Positions 15,921 through 23,920 of a stretch of DNA of 64,000 nucleotides are shown here, piece by piece (the first letter of the stretch is position 1; each line of letters begins with the position of its first letter). The notes below the pieces were generated by a model. The model was given only the letters and a program-made list of their open reading frames with translations, did no database searches and was not told the DNA's origin. The DNA is taken from contig NZ_WNXC01000002.1 in the NCBI RefSeq assembly GCF_014172405.1, positions 372,001 through 436,000 of the forward strand, given 5' to 3'. The position numbers were made by a program, and so were the translations under genes. Source of the stretch: Pedobacter gandavensis. GTDB lineage: Bacteria; Bacteroidota; Bacteroidia; Sphingobacteriales; Sphingobacteriaceae.

Positions 15921-16907
15921 ATGAAAAGAAAAGGCAACCTATACGATCAAATGTGCAGCATAGACAACATATTGTTGGCTGATTCAATTGCTCGCAGGGG
16001 TAAATCAAGACAATCAGGAGTAATAAACTTCGATAAGAATTACGATCAGAATATTGCGGATCTGTACAGAGAACTTGTAACAAACACATATAAGACTTCC
16101 CCATACAGAACCAGGATCATAAATGAAGGTAAGGAACGTAAAATATCAATCCTTCCTTACCGAGATAGAGTTATACAGCATAATGCAATGATTGTCCTTG
16201 AACCAATATTCGTTTCCACATTCACTACTGATACCTATAGCTGTATAAAAGGCAAAGGTATTCATGATGCCAGCTGGTCACTGCAGAAAGCGTTGAAGGA
16301 TGTTGAAGGCACAACATACTGCCTGAAGATGGACATCACTAAATTTTATCCTTCAGTGGATCACGACATTTTGAAGGTTCTTCTGAGAAAGAAGATCAAG
16401 GATAAAGAAATGCTGCACCTGTTGGACGGGATCATTGATAGTGCTCCTGGACTTCCGATCGGGAATTATTTGAGTCAATATTTTGCCAATTTTTACCTGA
16501 CATACTTTGATCACTGGATTAAAGAGCAAAAAGCAGTAAAATATTACTTCCGGTATGCTGATGATATCGTAATACTACATTCTGATAAGGCTTATTTGCA
16601 AAGAGCTTTAGCTGGAATAACTAAATACCTGGATCAACGCCTAAAGCTGAAGGTAAAAGGTAATTGGCAAATCTTCCCTGTAAAGTCAAGAGGAATAGAT
16701 TTCGTTGGGTACGTCCATTACCACACTCATTTGCTCATGAGAAAATCAATCAAAAAGAATTTTGCCAGGAAAGTGGCAAAAGGAATTAATAAATTATCGC
16801 TTGCATCCTATTTAGGCTGGGCCAAGCATTGTAATAGCCGTCACTTAATAAGAAAACTAGCGCCTCAATATGAAAAAATTCTCAAGCCTCGGGATAGAGC
16901 AGCCTGA
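15921..16907 (+). CDS. DGR reverse transcriptase
   Basis: 328 residues. Palm motifs are in order: KMDITKFYPSV with catalytic D138, GLPIGNYLSQ (177-186, the DGR-type motif 4), YADD (212-215) with the two catalytic Asp, and DFVGY (260-264). It copies TR RNA into adenine-mutagenised cDNA that replaces the variable repeats. The start at 15921 gives the typical short N-terminus; upstream in-frame sequence lies in the template spacer. Its 3' end overlaps the next gene by 38 nt. Confidence 0.95.
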   Translation: MKRKGNLYDQMCSIDNILLADSIARRGKSRQSGVINFDKNYDQNIADLYRELVTNTYKTSPYRTRIINEGKERKISILPYRDRVIQHNAMIVLEPIFVSTFTTDTYSCIKGKGIHDASWSLQKALKDVEGTTYCLKMDITKFYPSVDHDILKVLLRKKIKDKEMLHLLDGIIDSAPGLPIGNYLSQYFANFYLTYFDHWIKEQKAVKYYFRYADDIVILHSDKAYLQRALAGITKYLDQRLKLKVKGNWQIFPVKSRGIDFVGYVHYHTHLLMRKSIKKNFARKVAKGINKLSLASYLGWAKHCNSRHLIRKLAPQYEKILKPRDRAA

Positions 16908-17172
16908 CAAATTTAAAGGAGATAAAATTGATATCTATGATGTCCTAAATAAGGAAATAGTGATCCAAGCATTTAAAATAGGTCCGTCAAAATTTACAGA
17001 TAAAGGTAGTGGGATCAGATTAGATCTACAGATTACACTAGACAATATTGATCGAGTATTATGGACTGGATCAATAATCTTAATGGATCAGATTAAACAA
17101 GTAAATACTGAAGATTTCCCTTTCACAACAACAATCATTAAACTAAATCCCAAGGGATTCAAATTTACCTAA
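16870..17172 (+). CDS. Small protein overlapping the reverse transcriptase, candidate DGR accessory factor
   Basis: 100 residues, predicted beta-rich with a pattern suggesting an OB-like or other small beta fold (…IVIQAFKIGPSKF…LDLQITLDN…VLWTGSIILMDQI…FPFTTTIIKL). It overlaps the RT by 38 nt, so the two are translationally coupled. The usual DGR accessory protein Avd, a four-helix bundle, is not seen anywhere in the cassette. An accessory role is inferred from position only; it could instead be an ordinary phage protein. Confidence 0.6.
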   Translation: MKKFSSLGIEQPDKFKGDKIDIYDVLNKEIVIQAFKIGPSKFTDKGSGIRLDLQITLDNIDRVLWTGSIILMDQIKQVNTEDFPFTTTIIKLNPKGFKFT

Positions 17173-17205
17173 TGAAAAAACCATGTTCAACCAAATAACA
17201 AGATC

Positions 17206-17457
17206 ATGATCACAAAATCACTAATCCAAATAATGCTAAACGATGGCTATTATTCAACAATGAATATAGATCCAATGAAACACCATGGCTACAATGAAAC
17301 AATAGAATTATTGACCGAAGTTTTAGAAGAAATTGAGGTAGAGTGTCTTTTAAGACCGCAGGACATAGATAAACTTTTGGATCATCGTAACAGTATAAGC
17401 AAACGATTGTACACACTTGAAGCCGATAAAAGAAATTCTATGCCATCTGTTCATTAG
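17206..17457 (+). CDS. Small phage protein, unknown
   Basis: 83 residues, helical and acidic in the middle (NETIELLTEVLEEIEVE). No known family. It is the last gene before a strong terminator and so closes the retroelement transcription unit. Confidence 0.5.
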   Translation: MITKSLIQIMLNDGYYSTMNIDPMKHHGYNETIELLTEVLEEIEVECLLRPQDIDKLLDHRNSISKRLYTLEADKRNSMPSVH

Positions 17458-17470
17458 TTACAAATTAATT

Positions 17471-17504
17471 CAATAAAGCCTTTCAGAAATGAAGGGTTTT
17501 ATTG
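17471..17504. terminator. Strong bidirectional terminator after the DGR unit
   Basis: A 15-bp stem with two G-U wobbles (17471-17485 with 17490-17504) closes a GAAA tetraloop, with A/T-rich ends on both sides. It isolates the early/DGR transcripts from the late region. Confidence 0.75.
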
Positions 17505-17635
17505 TTAATAATAAAAAATACAAACACTTAAATTACAATTAATCTATAATATAGTGTATTATTTTGCTATTTTTACAACAGCCCAAAGACCTTCTTGAAA
17601 TAAACTGCGCAACTAACTAAATTAATGTGCGCTGC

Positions 17636-18094
17636 ATGAATATTGAGATAAAAATCGCTGTAAAACCAATCGTAAAAAAATACCTATCCGCAAAAGTCAA
17701 GACGGATCCAATGATTCTCTCCAAAACCAATACATACGGAATTTTTCTATACAATTGCCTTGTTCGAATCAGCGGCAAGGTCAGGGCGTGTCTTGTAGGA
17801 GTCGATACCGAAAAATATCCAGAAATCCTGAAAGTGGTTATCTCCGAAGATATGTGGCAGAGACGTGGTTGGTATCTACATCCTCAAAAACAAACCGATT
17901 TTAATAATCTCATCACCAAAATGCTGGATAATGAATTTCATTACTACATGGATATCCAAACTCAGGAGTTAAATCAGAAAATTTACCCCTCCTTTTTAAG
18001 GTTCCGAGAAAAATTTGACTTCACTGAAGACGATTTGCCTATCAAAACCATGGAAAAAAACTACCAACGCTACAGAACATCACTAAGCGCCTGA
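17636..18094 (+). CDS. Conserved phage protein, candidate late regulator
   Basis: 152 residues from the ATG at 17636 (an in-frame GTG at 17627 is less likely). It starts IEIKIAVKPIVKKYL and ends with a basic helical segment (DLPIKTMEKNYQRYRTSLS). I recall related proteins in other Bacteroidota phages but no assigned function. It sits alone between a strong terminator and the first late-motif promoter, where activators of late genes are often found, so a regulatory role is a positional inference. Confidence 0.5.
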   Translation: MNIEIKIAVKPIVKKYLSAKVKTDPMILSKTNTYGIFLYNCLVRISGKVRACLVGVDTEKYPEILKVVISEDMWQRRGWYLHPQKQTDFNNLITKMLDNEFHYYMDIQTQELNQKIYPSFLRFREKFDFTEDDLPIKTMEKNYQRYRTSLSA

Positions 18095-18159
18095 TAATCA
18101 GCTAAAAAAAATCGTTGGATTATTTGTCTGATTTTATTCTCAGTGCTCAAAGCACTGAT

Positions 18160-18195
18160 TGTCGTTTATTTTTTGACCGAATTCCCATTCTTTTG
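18160..18195 (+). promoter_or_regulatory. Candidate late promoter 1
   Basis: TGTCGTTTATT (18160-18170) with TTCTTTTG at 18188-18195, exactly 28 nt from start to start. The gene start follows 5 nt later (ATG 18200). This copy is the most divergent in the upstream box. Confidence 0.5.
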
Positions 18196-18199
18196 GACC

Positions 18200-18676
18200 A
18201 TGATCAATCACTTTCCAAAAAACCCTAAGATGAACGTAGGTGGAAATTCCTCCTTTACCTTCATTCCTGTTTACCTGGTAGTTTCTTTACCACCAATTCA
18301 GGGTAAGCTTATCACCAGTCCAGTAGTATTGTCCCCTGGACAGAATATGCTCAACGGGTACTCTACCCTGGAAGAGCTTGATTTCAAAGAAACTCAGAAG
18401 GACGAAGACGATGGTCCATTTTATCAAATTGATATTTCTGGATTTATGCCTGGTGACAGCCCTGATCTAATAGATCTCATGGAAAATATGGAGATGGTTA
18501 GACATCTTGTAATTGTCAAGGATAATTTGAACCAGAAACGCTTGGTTGGATATAATGCACCACTCTCTTTTAGGGCAACTTTTCAATCAGGAAGCAAACC
18601 CGGAGAAGCCCGAGGGTATAAATATTCCTTCTCCGGGCTAAGTGCTAAACGATCTCCAGTTTATAGGTTGGGATAA
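18200..18676 (+). CDS. Phage protein of unknown function, first late gene
   Basis: 158 residues from the ATG at 18200; an ATG at 18230 is a possible alternative. Beta-rich, with no membrane segment once the correct start is used (sequence upstream of 18200 is promoter). It has its own late promoter motif and lies directly before the head protease, so it is probably a head-related protein, but no family was recognised. Confidence 0.55.
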   Translation: MINHFPKNPKMNVGGNSSFTFIPVYLVVSLPPIQGKLITSPVVLSPGQNMLNGYSTLEELDFKETQKDEDDGPFYQIDISGFMPGDSPDLIDLMENMEMVRHLVIVKDNLNQKRLVGYNAPLSFRATFQSGSKPGEARGYKYSFSGLSAKRSPVYRLG

Positions 18677-18677
18677 G

Positions 18678-18713
18678 TGTCGTTTTTTAGGCACCTGGGC
18701 TAATGCATCTTCG
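18678..18713 (+). promoter_or_regulatory. Candidate late promoter 2
   Basis: TGTCGTTTTTT (18678-18688) with CATCTTCG at 18706-18713. The ATG of the protease gene is at 18719, only 5 nt behind the downstream box, so the mRNA would have almost no leader. Confidence 0.6.
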
Positions 18714-18718
18714 TGCTT

Positions 18719-20002
18719 ATGATTAATCAAGCACTGATATCAGAGATATTTAACCAGCCATGGAGCATCGAGAAGCAATATGCACAAGGACTCGCTATGT
18801 CTGCAATGGGCGTTTACCGTTCCGGGATAAGACCAGCTGCTGCTGCAAAAATGGAAACTGCGTATGCATTAACTCAATCTGACAGGTCTAGATCAGAAAA
18901 GGAAATACAACCAGGATCTATCGGTGTCGTTACTATTGACGGGCCCATCGTAAAGAATTCAGATTACTGGTATGGAATAAAAGGAACTGAAGATGCTGCA
19001 GCTGAGTTGCTGGAAATGGATAATAATCCAAATACCATAGGAAATATCCTTGTTCTGAATAGTGGTGGTGGCGCTGTATATGCCATTAAACCAATCACTG
19101 ATATTATTGAGAATTTAAGTAAGCCATTACTCATTTATTCAAAGGAATACTTGTGTAGTGCTGCTTTCCGTATTGCTGCCCATGGGGCATACATCATGGT
19201 TTACCACCCTCAGGCCATTATCGGAAGCATTGGAACGATGTCAACATTCTCCAATATGCAACCAATGCTGGAGAAATGGGGAATGGAGTTTCATGAAATC
19301 TATGCCACTTTATCTACGCTCAAAAACAAAACCTTCAATGATGCCTTGGAAGGCAATTACGAACGTATGCGTGAACGTATGCTAGATCCAATGAACTTGG
19401 ACTTTGTTTCCGATATCAAGGAACTACGCGGAGGCAAAATTTCTACTAAAGAAGCTGGCATCTATGCCGGTGAAACATTCATGGCAACTGAAGCACTGCA
19501 TCTTGGACTTATTGATGAGATAGGATCCTTTGATGCTGCAATCCAAAAAGTAATTGAGTTAGCGCAAAACACCTCACAAAATAAAAATACCACGAATATG
19601 AAGTTTGAAAAAATCACGGCTTTGGCCGGAAAAACTGAGCCAACTCAAGAAGAGCTGGACCAGGCTAATGCTGAATTGACCCAGGCCGGAGTAACCGGTG
19701 TTACGCTAGTTGCTGAAACATTGATCACTGAGGCAGCCAATGTCACTAAAGAACGTGATACCCTAGCCGCTGAAAAAATCACTTTAACAAGTGATCTGGC
19801 TACGGTGAATACTTCACTTACTTCAGCTCAGGCGGAGAATACAACACTTAAAGCAAAGCTTGCCCAGGGACCTGCATCAGTAGCACCGGTAATTGAATCA
19901 AAGGATCCTGTAACGGAAAAGACTGCTGATCAAATTACTGCAGAAGAGATCGCATCTCTACCTCACAACCAAGCGATCGCCAATAACCCAATTTTTAACT
20001 AA
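18719..20002 (+). CDS. Head maturation protease (S49/ClpP-like) fused to scaffold
   Basis: 427 residues. The first about 275 match phage S49 peptidases: a strand-rich core GSIGVVTIDGPI, LNSGGGAVYAI (oxyanion region), and LCSAAFRIAAHGAYIM with the likely nucleophilic serine. Residues 295-427 are a coiled-coil-like, Ala/Thr/Glu-rich segment of the kind used as scaffolding and removed during maturation. It precedes the capsid gene by 14 bp. The ATG at 18719 fits the promoter; the in-frame GTG at 18713 lies inside the promoter box. Confidence 0.85.
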   Translation: MINQALISEIFNQPWSIEKQYAQGLAMSAMGVYRSGIRPAAAAKMETAYALTQSDRSRSEKEIQPGSIGVVTIDGPIVKNSDYWYGIKGTEDAAAELLEMDNNPNTIGNILVLNSGGGAVYAIKPITDIIENLSKPLLIYSKEYLCSAAFRIAAHGAYIMVYHPQAIIGSIGTMSTFSNMQPMLEKWGMEFHEIYATLSTLKNKTFNDALEGNYERMRERMLDPMNLDFVSDIKELRGGKISTKEAGIYAGETFMATEALHLGLIDEIGSFDAAIQKVIELAQNTSQNKNTTNMKFEKITALAGKTEPTQEELDQANAELTQAGVTGVTLVAETLITEAANVTKERDTLAAEKITLTSDLATVNTSLTSAQAENTTLKAKLAQGPASVAPVIESKDPVTEKTADQITAEEIASLPHNQAIANNPIFN

Positions 20003-20016
20003 ATAACCTCTATAGA

Positions 20017-20970
20017 ATGATTATAGCAGATATCATTGCCGAATTTGGAGCCTATTACATCAAGAACGATAGTAATATGGCTCGCCTGGTTAAGCAATTA
20101 AACAGGCAAAGTAAAACGGATACTGTTTTAACGCCATTTTTCACTGACGACACAATTTACCGTGCCTCTGAAGGACGAATGGGACGTGTATTGCAGCCAT
20201 TCCAAAAAGCATGGACTCCTATTGGAACAATCAAATTTGTACCAGTAGCGATCGAGATGTTCAAAATGAAGGTGGATACTCAGGAGTACCCGGATGATCT
20301 TGAAGGAACCTGGTTAGGGTTTTTAGCTGGTGATCAGATTAACCGTGCTGAATGGCCATTTGTTAGGTGGTTTATCGAAGTGTATCTATTGCCTCAGGCA
20401 TTAGAGGATTACGAAATGAACGAGATTTACAAAGGTGTATTTGCTGCTCCAACACCTGGTACAGCAGGAGCTGCTGGTACTTCAATGAACGGAATCAGAA
20501 AAGCGATTAATGATCAGGTAACCGCTGGCCGTATCTCTCCAATTGTCATGGGAGCAATGCCAAGTACACAGGATGATGCTCTTGTAGATTACATCGAAAA
20601 ATTCGTGGATAGTATTGATAAACGTTATTGGAACATTCCAATGCAGCTGGCTGTACAGGAGGCTGGAGAAAGAGCGTTCAGAAGAGCATTAAGAGCTAAG
20701 TATGGTCAGAATACTGATTTTGCCGGCACTTCTACACTTGTTCCTGAAACGAATATCACAATCGTTGGCCTTCCGTCAATGAATGGATCTGGGAAGATCT
20801 GGTGTACTCCTCAATCGAATGCACTTCACCTTAAAAAGAAAACTCAAAACCAGAAGAACGTTCAGATTGAAAATGTAGATCGTCTGGTTAAGATGTACAC
20901 AGATTGGCATAGCGGGGTTGGTTTTGTAATTCCAGAACTAGTTTGGACCAATGACCAGGACCTGGTTTAA
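20017..20970 (+). CDS. Major capsid protein
   Basis: 317 residues, no signal peptide. It lies directly behind the protease/scaffold gene, has the size of an unprocessed HK97-fold capsid subunit, and contains a central helical spine-like region (AEWPFVRWFIEVYLLPQALEDYEM). The assignment is by position and size; no diagnostic short motif exists for this family. Codon use matches its neighbours. Confidence 0.7.
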   Translation: MIIADIIAEFGAYYIKNDSNMARLVKQLNRQSKTDTVLTPFFTDDTIYRASEGRMGRVLQPFQKAWTPIGTIKFVPVAIEMFKMKVDTQEYPDDLEGTWLGFLAGDQINRAEWPFVRWFIEVYLLPQALEDYEMNEIYKGVFAAPTPGTAGAAGTSMNGIRKAINDQVTAGRISPIVMGAMPSTQDDALVDYIEKFVDSIDKRYWNIPMQLAVQEAGERAFRRALRAKYGQNTDFAGTSTLVPETNITIVGLPSMNGSGKIWCTPQSNALHLKKKTQNQKNVQIENVDRLVKMYTDWHSGVGFVIPELVWTNDQDLV

Positions 20971-21024
20971 TTAACTCATTTTTTATTGTCCCGGCTTTGT
21001 CCGGGACTTTTAATACACAACACA

Positions 21025-21483
21025 ATGGCTAAGGAAGAAACTTTAGAAGAAAAAATAACCCGCCTGGAGGCAGAGAAACAAACTGCGATTTTGGGAAAAA
21101 CTACTGCTGAAAGTGCACTTAAAACAACGGAAGAAACTCATCAAATCCTTGTTTCTGGACTGGAGGCTGAAAAACAAACCGCTATTGAAGGAAAAGCTGC
21201 TGCAGAGAATTCTCTTGAATTATTGCAGGAAAAACACAGTGGTCTTCTTTTAGATTCAAGCAATGAAATTGCACGATTGAGTAAAGAACTTGATTCTGCA
21301 AAATCAGATGCTGCAGAGTCAAAATTGACCACAACAGTGGATGGACAGAAATATCAGGTCGTTGGTAAATCTTTCAATGTTCCTGGTAAGGGCGTGATGA
21401 CTGTGTTTGAGATTTTAAAGGACAAGGCTCTATTAAAGGACCTGGTTAACAAGGGTGTTGGATTCATTATTCCGACATCGTAA
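21025..21483 (+). CDS. Coiled-coil phage head-region protein
   Basis: 152 residues from the ATG at 21025. Residues 1-100 are a coiled coil with two copies of LEAEKQTAI-x-GK (about 10-21 and 42-53). A compact C-terminal domain follows (VDGQKYQVVGKSFNVPGKGVMTVFEIL). It may be a decoration or head-stabilising protein; function is unknown. Confidence 0.6.
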   Translation: MAKEETLEEKITRLEAEKQTAILGKTTAESALKTTEETHQILVSGLEAEKQTAIEGKAAAENSLELLQEKHSGLLLDSSNEIARLSKELDSAKSDAAESKLTTTVDGQKYQVVGKSFNVPGKGVMTVFEILKDKALLKDLVNKGVGFIIPTS

Positions 21484-21515
21484 CAAGAGGTTTAACATTT
21501 ATAATAAAAAATAAC

Positions 21516-22079
21516 ATGGCACTAAACGCGAAAAATATTTTATACCCTCAGGGACGCTTAAACCCAGGAGGTATTGGTGGCTTTATCTATTATGCTTTTG
21601 AAGAAGATATTGCCAGCTATCCTGCGGCTCTTACTGCTGATACCGAAACAGCTATAACATTTGATGCTTTGGGTTCAGTTCCAATTGCTGATCCTTTCGT
21701 AATGCAAACCGGAAAATTCTTCCATAAGATTTACTGTACCCTTGAAATGGGTGAAGTTAAGTTCAGTATGGTTGGGGTTCGTGATTCGAAAAGCTTTGAA
21801 AATACTGTTGAAATTTCATTCCCAGGTAATGAGGCTGAAATGATTGGGTTCATTGCAGCAGCAGCGAATAGAAGGATGGCTATTATTGTTCCTGAACAGA
21901 ATGGAAAACTAAGAGTAGTTGGACATCCTAACTTTCCTGCTCAAATAGATACCTCTGAAGGTACATCAGGTAAAGCTGTTGCTGATGGAAGAGCAACAGT
22001 GATCACGATTAAGGCAGCAGCCGGAACCCCTGCTCCTATTTATCTGGCACCTGTTCCATTAGAAGCGGTTGCTCCTTAA
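21516..22079 (+). CDS. Structural protein of the head module, unknown
   Basis: 187 residues, beta-rich with many Gly, Ala and Pro and no charged clusters, as is typical of virion proteins. It could be a decoration or tail-tube-type protein; no family was recognised. It follows the coiled-coil protein by 32 bp and precedes a small gene by 4 bp. Confidence 0.55.
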   Translation: MALNAKNILYPQGRLNPGGIGGFIYYAFEEDIASYPAALTADTETAITFDALGSVPIADPFVMQTGKFFHKIYCTLEMGEVKFSMVGVRDSKSFENTVEISFPGNEAEMIGFIAAAANRRMAIIVPEQNGKLRVVGHPNFPAQIDTSEGTSGKAVADGRATVITIKAAAGTPAPIYLAPVPLEAVAP

Positions 22080-22083
22080 AGAA

Positions 22084-22287
22084 ATGGGCATTAAATCTTT
22101 GACATTAATAAAGGAGGTTGCAGATAAGTATAGCTTAAAAGGCATTAAAGCTGGCACTTATCACTTCCCTTCGTATGGAGAGATCAGCCTTCATTCAATG
22201 TCTTTGGAGAAAGCAGATCGACTATTTGCCAGTGGGTTCCCTTACCTGGTAGAGAAGAAGAAAAGATCTGATGATACGCAATTATAA
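22084..22287 (+). CDS. Small phage protein, unknown
   Basis: 67 residues, ending with a basic tail (EKKKRSDDTQL). It contains a small alpha/beta unit (AGTYHFPSYGEISLHSMSLEKADRLFASGFPYL) like those in small head-tail connector proteins. The ATG at 22084 follows the preceding stop by 4 bp. It is the last gene before a terminator. Confidence 0.5.
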   Translation: MGIKSLTLIKEVADKYSLKGIKAGTYHFPSYGEISLHSMSLEKADRLFASGFPYLVEKKKRSDDTQL

Positions 22288-22310
22288 GGTTTCATAGTTT
22301 GGTTTAATTG

Positions 22311-22342
22311 AAAGCCATCTGCCTATTGGTGGGTGGCTTTTT
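22311..22342 (+). terminator. Rho-independent terminator
   Basis: AAAGCCA pairs with TGGCTTT (22311-22317 with 22334-22340), and the arms are extended by internal G/C pairing. A T-run continues to 22342. It ends the protease-capsid transcription unit. Confidence 0.6.
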
Positions 22343-22353
22343 AAATATTTAGA

Positions 22354-22602
22354 ATGGATATAACCCTCACATCAGAACAAATTAAGCTGGTAAACATCTT
22401 GAATCACTTTTTCGTAACTCCACAGGATTACGCTGCTGGTAAATTATTCTATACGACCATGGAAGTATTTGCAAAGCTGCAGAGTATTTATCCTTCAGAC
22501 TCCTACTCCCCAGAACAGGTGACTGAAGTATTGCTCTATTTGAAAATTGAAACAATTAATGGAGCTGCAGATAAAATATTCTGGTACTTGCAGGAACGTT
22601 AG
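22354..22602 (+). CDS. Small phage protein, unknown
   Basis: 82 residues, helical, with no known family. It lies between a terminator and the third late promoter motif, so it depends on read-through or on a promoter not recognised here. Confidence 0.5.
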   Translation: MDITLTSEQIKLVNILNHFFVTPQDYAAGKLFYTTMEVFAKLQSIYPSDSYSPEQVTEVLLYLKIETINGAADKIFWYLQER

Positions 22603-22603
22603 A

Positions 22604-22639
22604 TGTCGTTTTTTGTGCAATTGCAATACCTCATTTTCG
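22604..22639 (+). promoter_or_regulatory. Candidate late promoter 3
   Basis: TGTCGTTTTTT (22604-22614) with CATTTTCG at 22632-22639; ATG at 22644. A perfect 10-bp palindrome TGCAATTGCA (22616-22625) lies between the boxes. Confidence 0.6.
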
Positions 22640-22643
22640 TTTT

Positions 22644-23336
22644 ATGGCAATTGCAAAAATATCAATATGGCTGAATGATGTACGAAGAGATTACCAATAT
22701 GGGGTCTTACTGTATAATCAATTTGGTAAAAGCGAACTACTAAAAGTATTGTTCAATAATGGAGATTCTAGTTATCACCAGGATCGGTTGCATGCTGCAT
22801 TGGAGGAGTTAAATCCAATGCTGGAAGAATTAACAAATCAATCCTCTTTTAAAATTCCTACACTCCATCAGATGCCTTCCCCATCAAAAAGCTATGGGGT
22901 CCCTCAGCAGGCCTGGGATAAATTCCCTGAGCCTATAAAGGATTTATATGGACAGAGCTCTAAGCTTCACAGACATTCACAATTGCTATTTGATCAGGCT
23001 AGGATCGCTAAATCGGATGAGGAAAGATTATCCTATGCACTCCCGATGTTACTCGAGCGAAAGGATCTTAATGGAAACTGGAAGGCTATAAAAGACTTTC
23101 ATGAAAAGGGTAAAATTCAGGAAAAGATCATCGAACAGGAAAAAGCTTCCGTACAGGATCTGAGTATCGCTGAACTGACCAGGCAAATGAAGAATATCCC
23201 TTCATACCTGAGTAAGGACAAAAAGAGGGTAATCGATATGCCGGCTGGTCCTAAAAAAAACAAGGTAATGCTCAGGATACAAGAACATGAAGTAAAGCTT
23301 GATCTGATTAAAAAACGTTTGGAGGGGATGATATGA
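22644..23336 (+). CDS. Phage protein preceding terminase, unknown
   Basis: 230 residues, mostly helical and rich in charged residues, with a basic C-terminus. No family was recognised. It overlaps the small-terminase candidate by 4 nt and starts the packaging operon, so a role in DNA packaging or head assembly is possible. Confidence 0.6.
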   Translation: MAIAKISIWLNDVRRDYQYGVLLYNQFGKSELLKVLFNNGDSSYHQDRLHAALEELNPMLEELTNQSSFKIPTLHQMPSPSKSYGVPQQAWDKFPEPIKDLYGQSSKLHRHSQLLFDQARIAKSDEERLSYALPMLLERKDLNGNWKAIKDFHEKGKIQEKIIEQEKASVQDLSIAELTRQMKNIPSYLSKDKKRVIDMPAGPKKNKVMLRIQEHEVKLDLIKKRLEGMI

Positions 23337-23920
23337 GTAAGCTTCTTCAAAAAGACAATAATCAGGAGGCCATCATTACCTATCTCCGGGATCCTGATGC
23401 TGATATAGAACTACTTTCCTACAAGCAAAAGCAGCTCTTAGACTATTATACTGATGCTTATACGGTGATGAGGAACTATAACTCTGTTCCTGATGCAATC
23501 AATATCCTAATCAAGCTATCTGAAAAGCGCGGGGAAAGAATCAGCAGATCTACCGCCCGTAGGTATGTATATGATGCCATGGATGTATTTGGCTATTCCT
23601 CTAAAATCAAACGGGAAGGAATTCTTCATTATGCGACTGAAGTGATGCGCGATGCAATAGCGATGGCAAAAGAACAGCATGATCCTAAAACCATGATCAT
23701 GGGTGCTAAAGAAGTGGCAGCACTCAATGGAGCAGATGAAATAGATGGACCAAACTTCGATTTGCTGGAACCTCACGTCATTGAGATACTTCTGGATCCA
23801 GAAGCCATGAAACTAATAAAAGCCCTGGCTGGAAAAGGATCACTCGATCTGGATACGCTGATGGGAAATGCAATGAACTCTTTAGCTGAAGATGCTGTAT
23901 ATGTTGATCCCAAAGATTGA
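23333..23920 (+). CDS. Candidate terminase small subunit
   Basis: 195 residues. An N-terminal helical DNA-binding-like part (…YNSVPDAINILIKLSEKRGERISRSTARRYVYDAMDVFG…) with a possible HTH around residues 45-80 is followed by a helical oligomerisation region. It immediately precedes and overlaps the large terminase gene by 29 nt, the standard place for the small subunit. No specific family motif was seen. Confidence 0.55.
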   Translation: MSKLLQKDNNQEAIITYLRDPDADIELLSYKQKQLLDYYTDAYTVMRNYNSVPDAINILIKLSEKRGERISRSTARRYVYDAMDVFGYSSKIKREGILHYATEVMRDAIAMAKEQHDPKTMIMGAKEVAALNGADEIDGPNFDLLEPHVIEILLDPEAMKLIKALAGKGSLDLDTLMGNAMNSLAEDAVYVDPKD

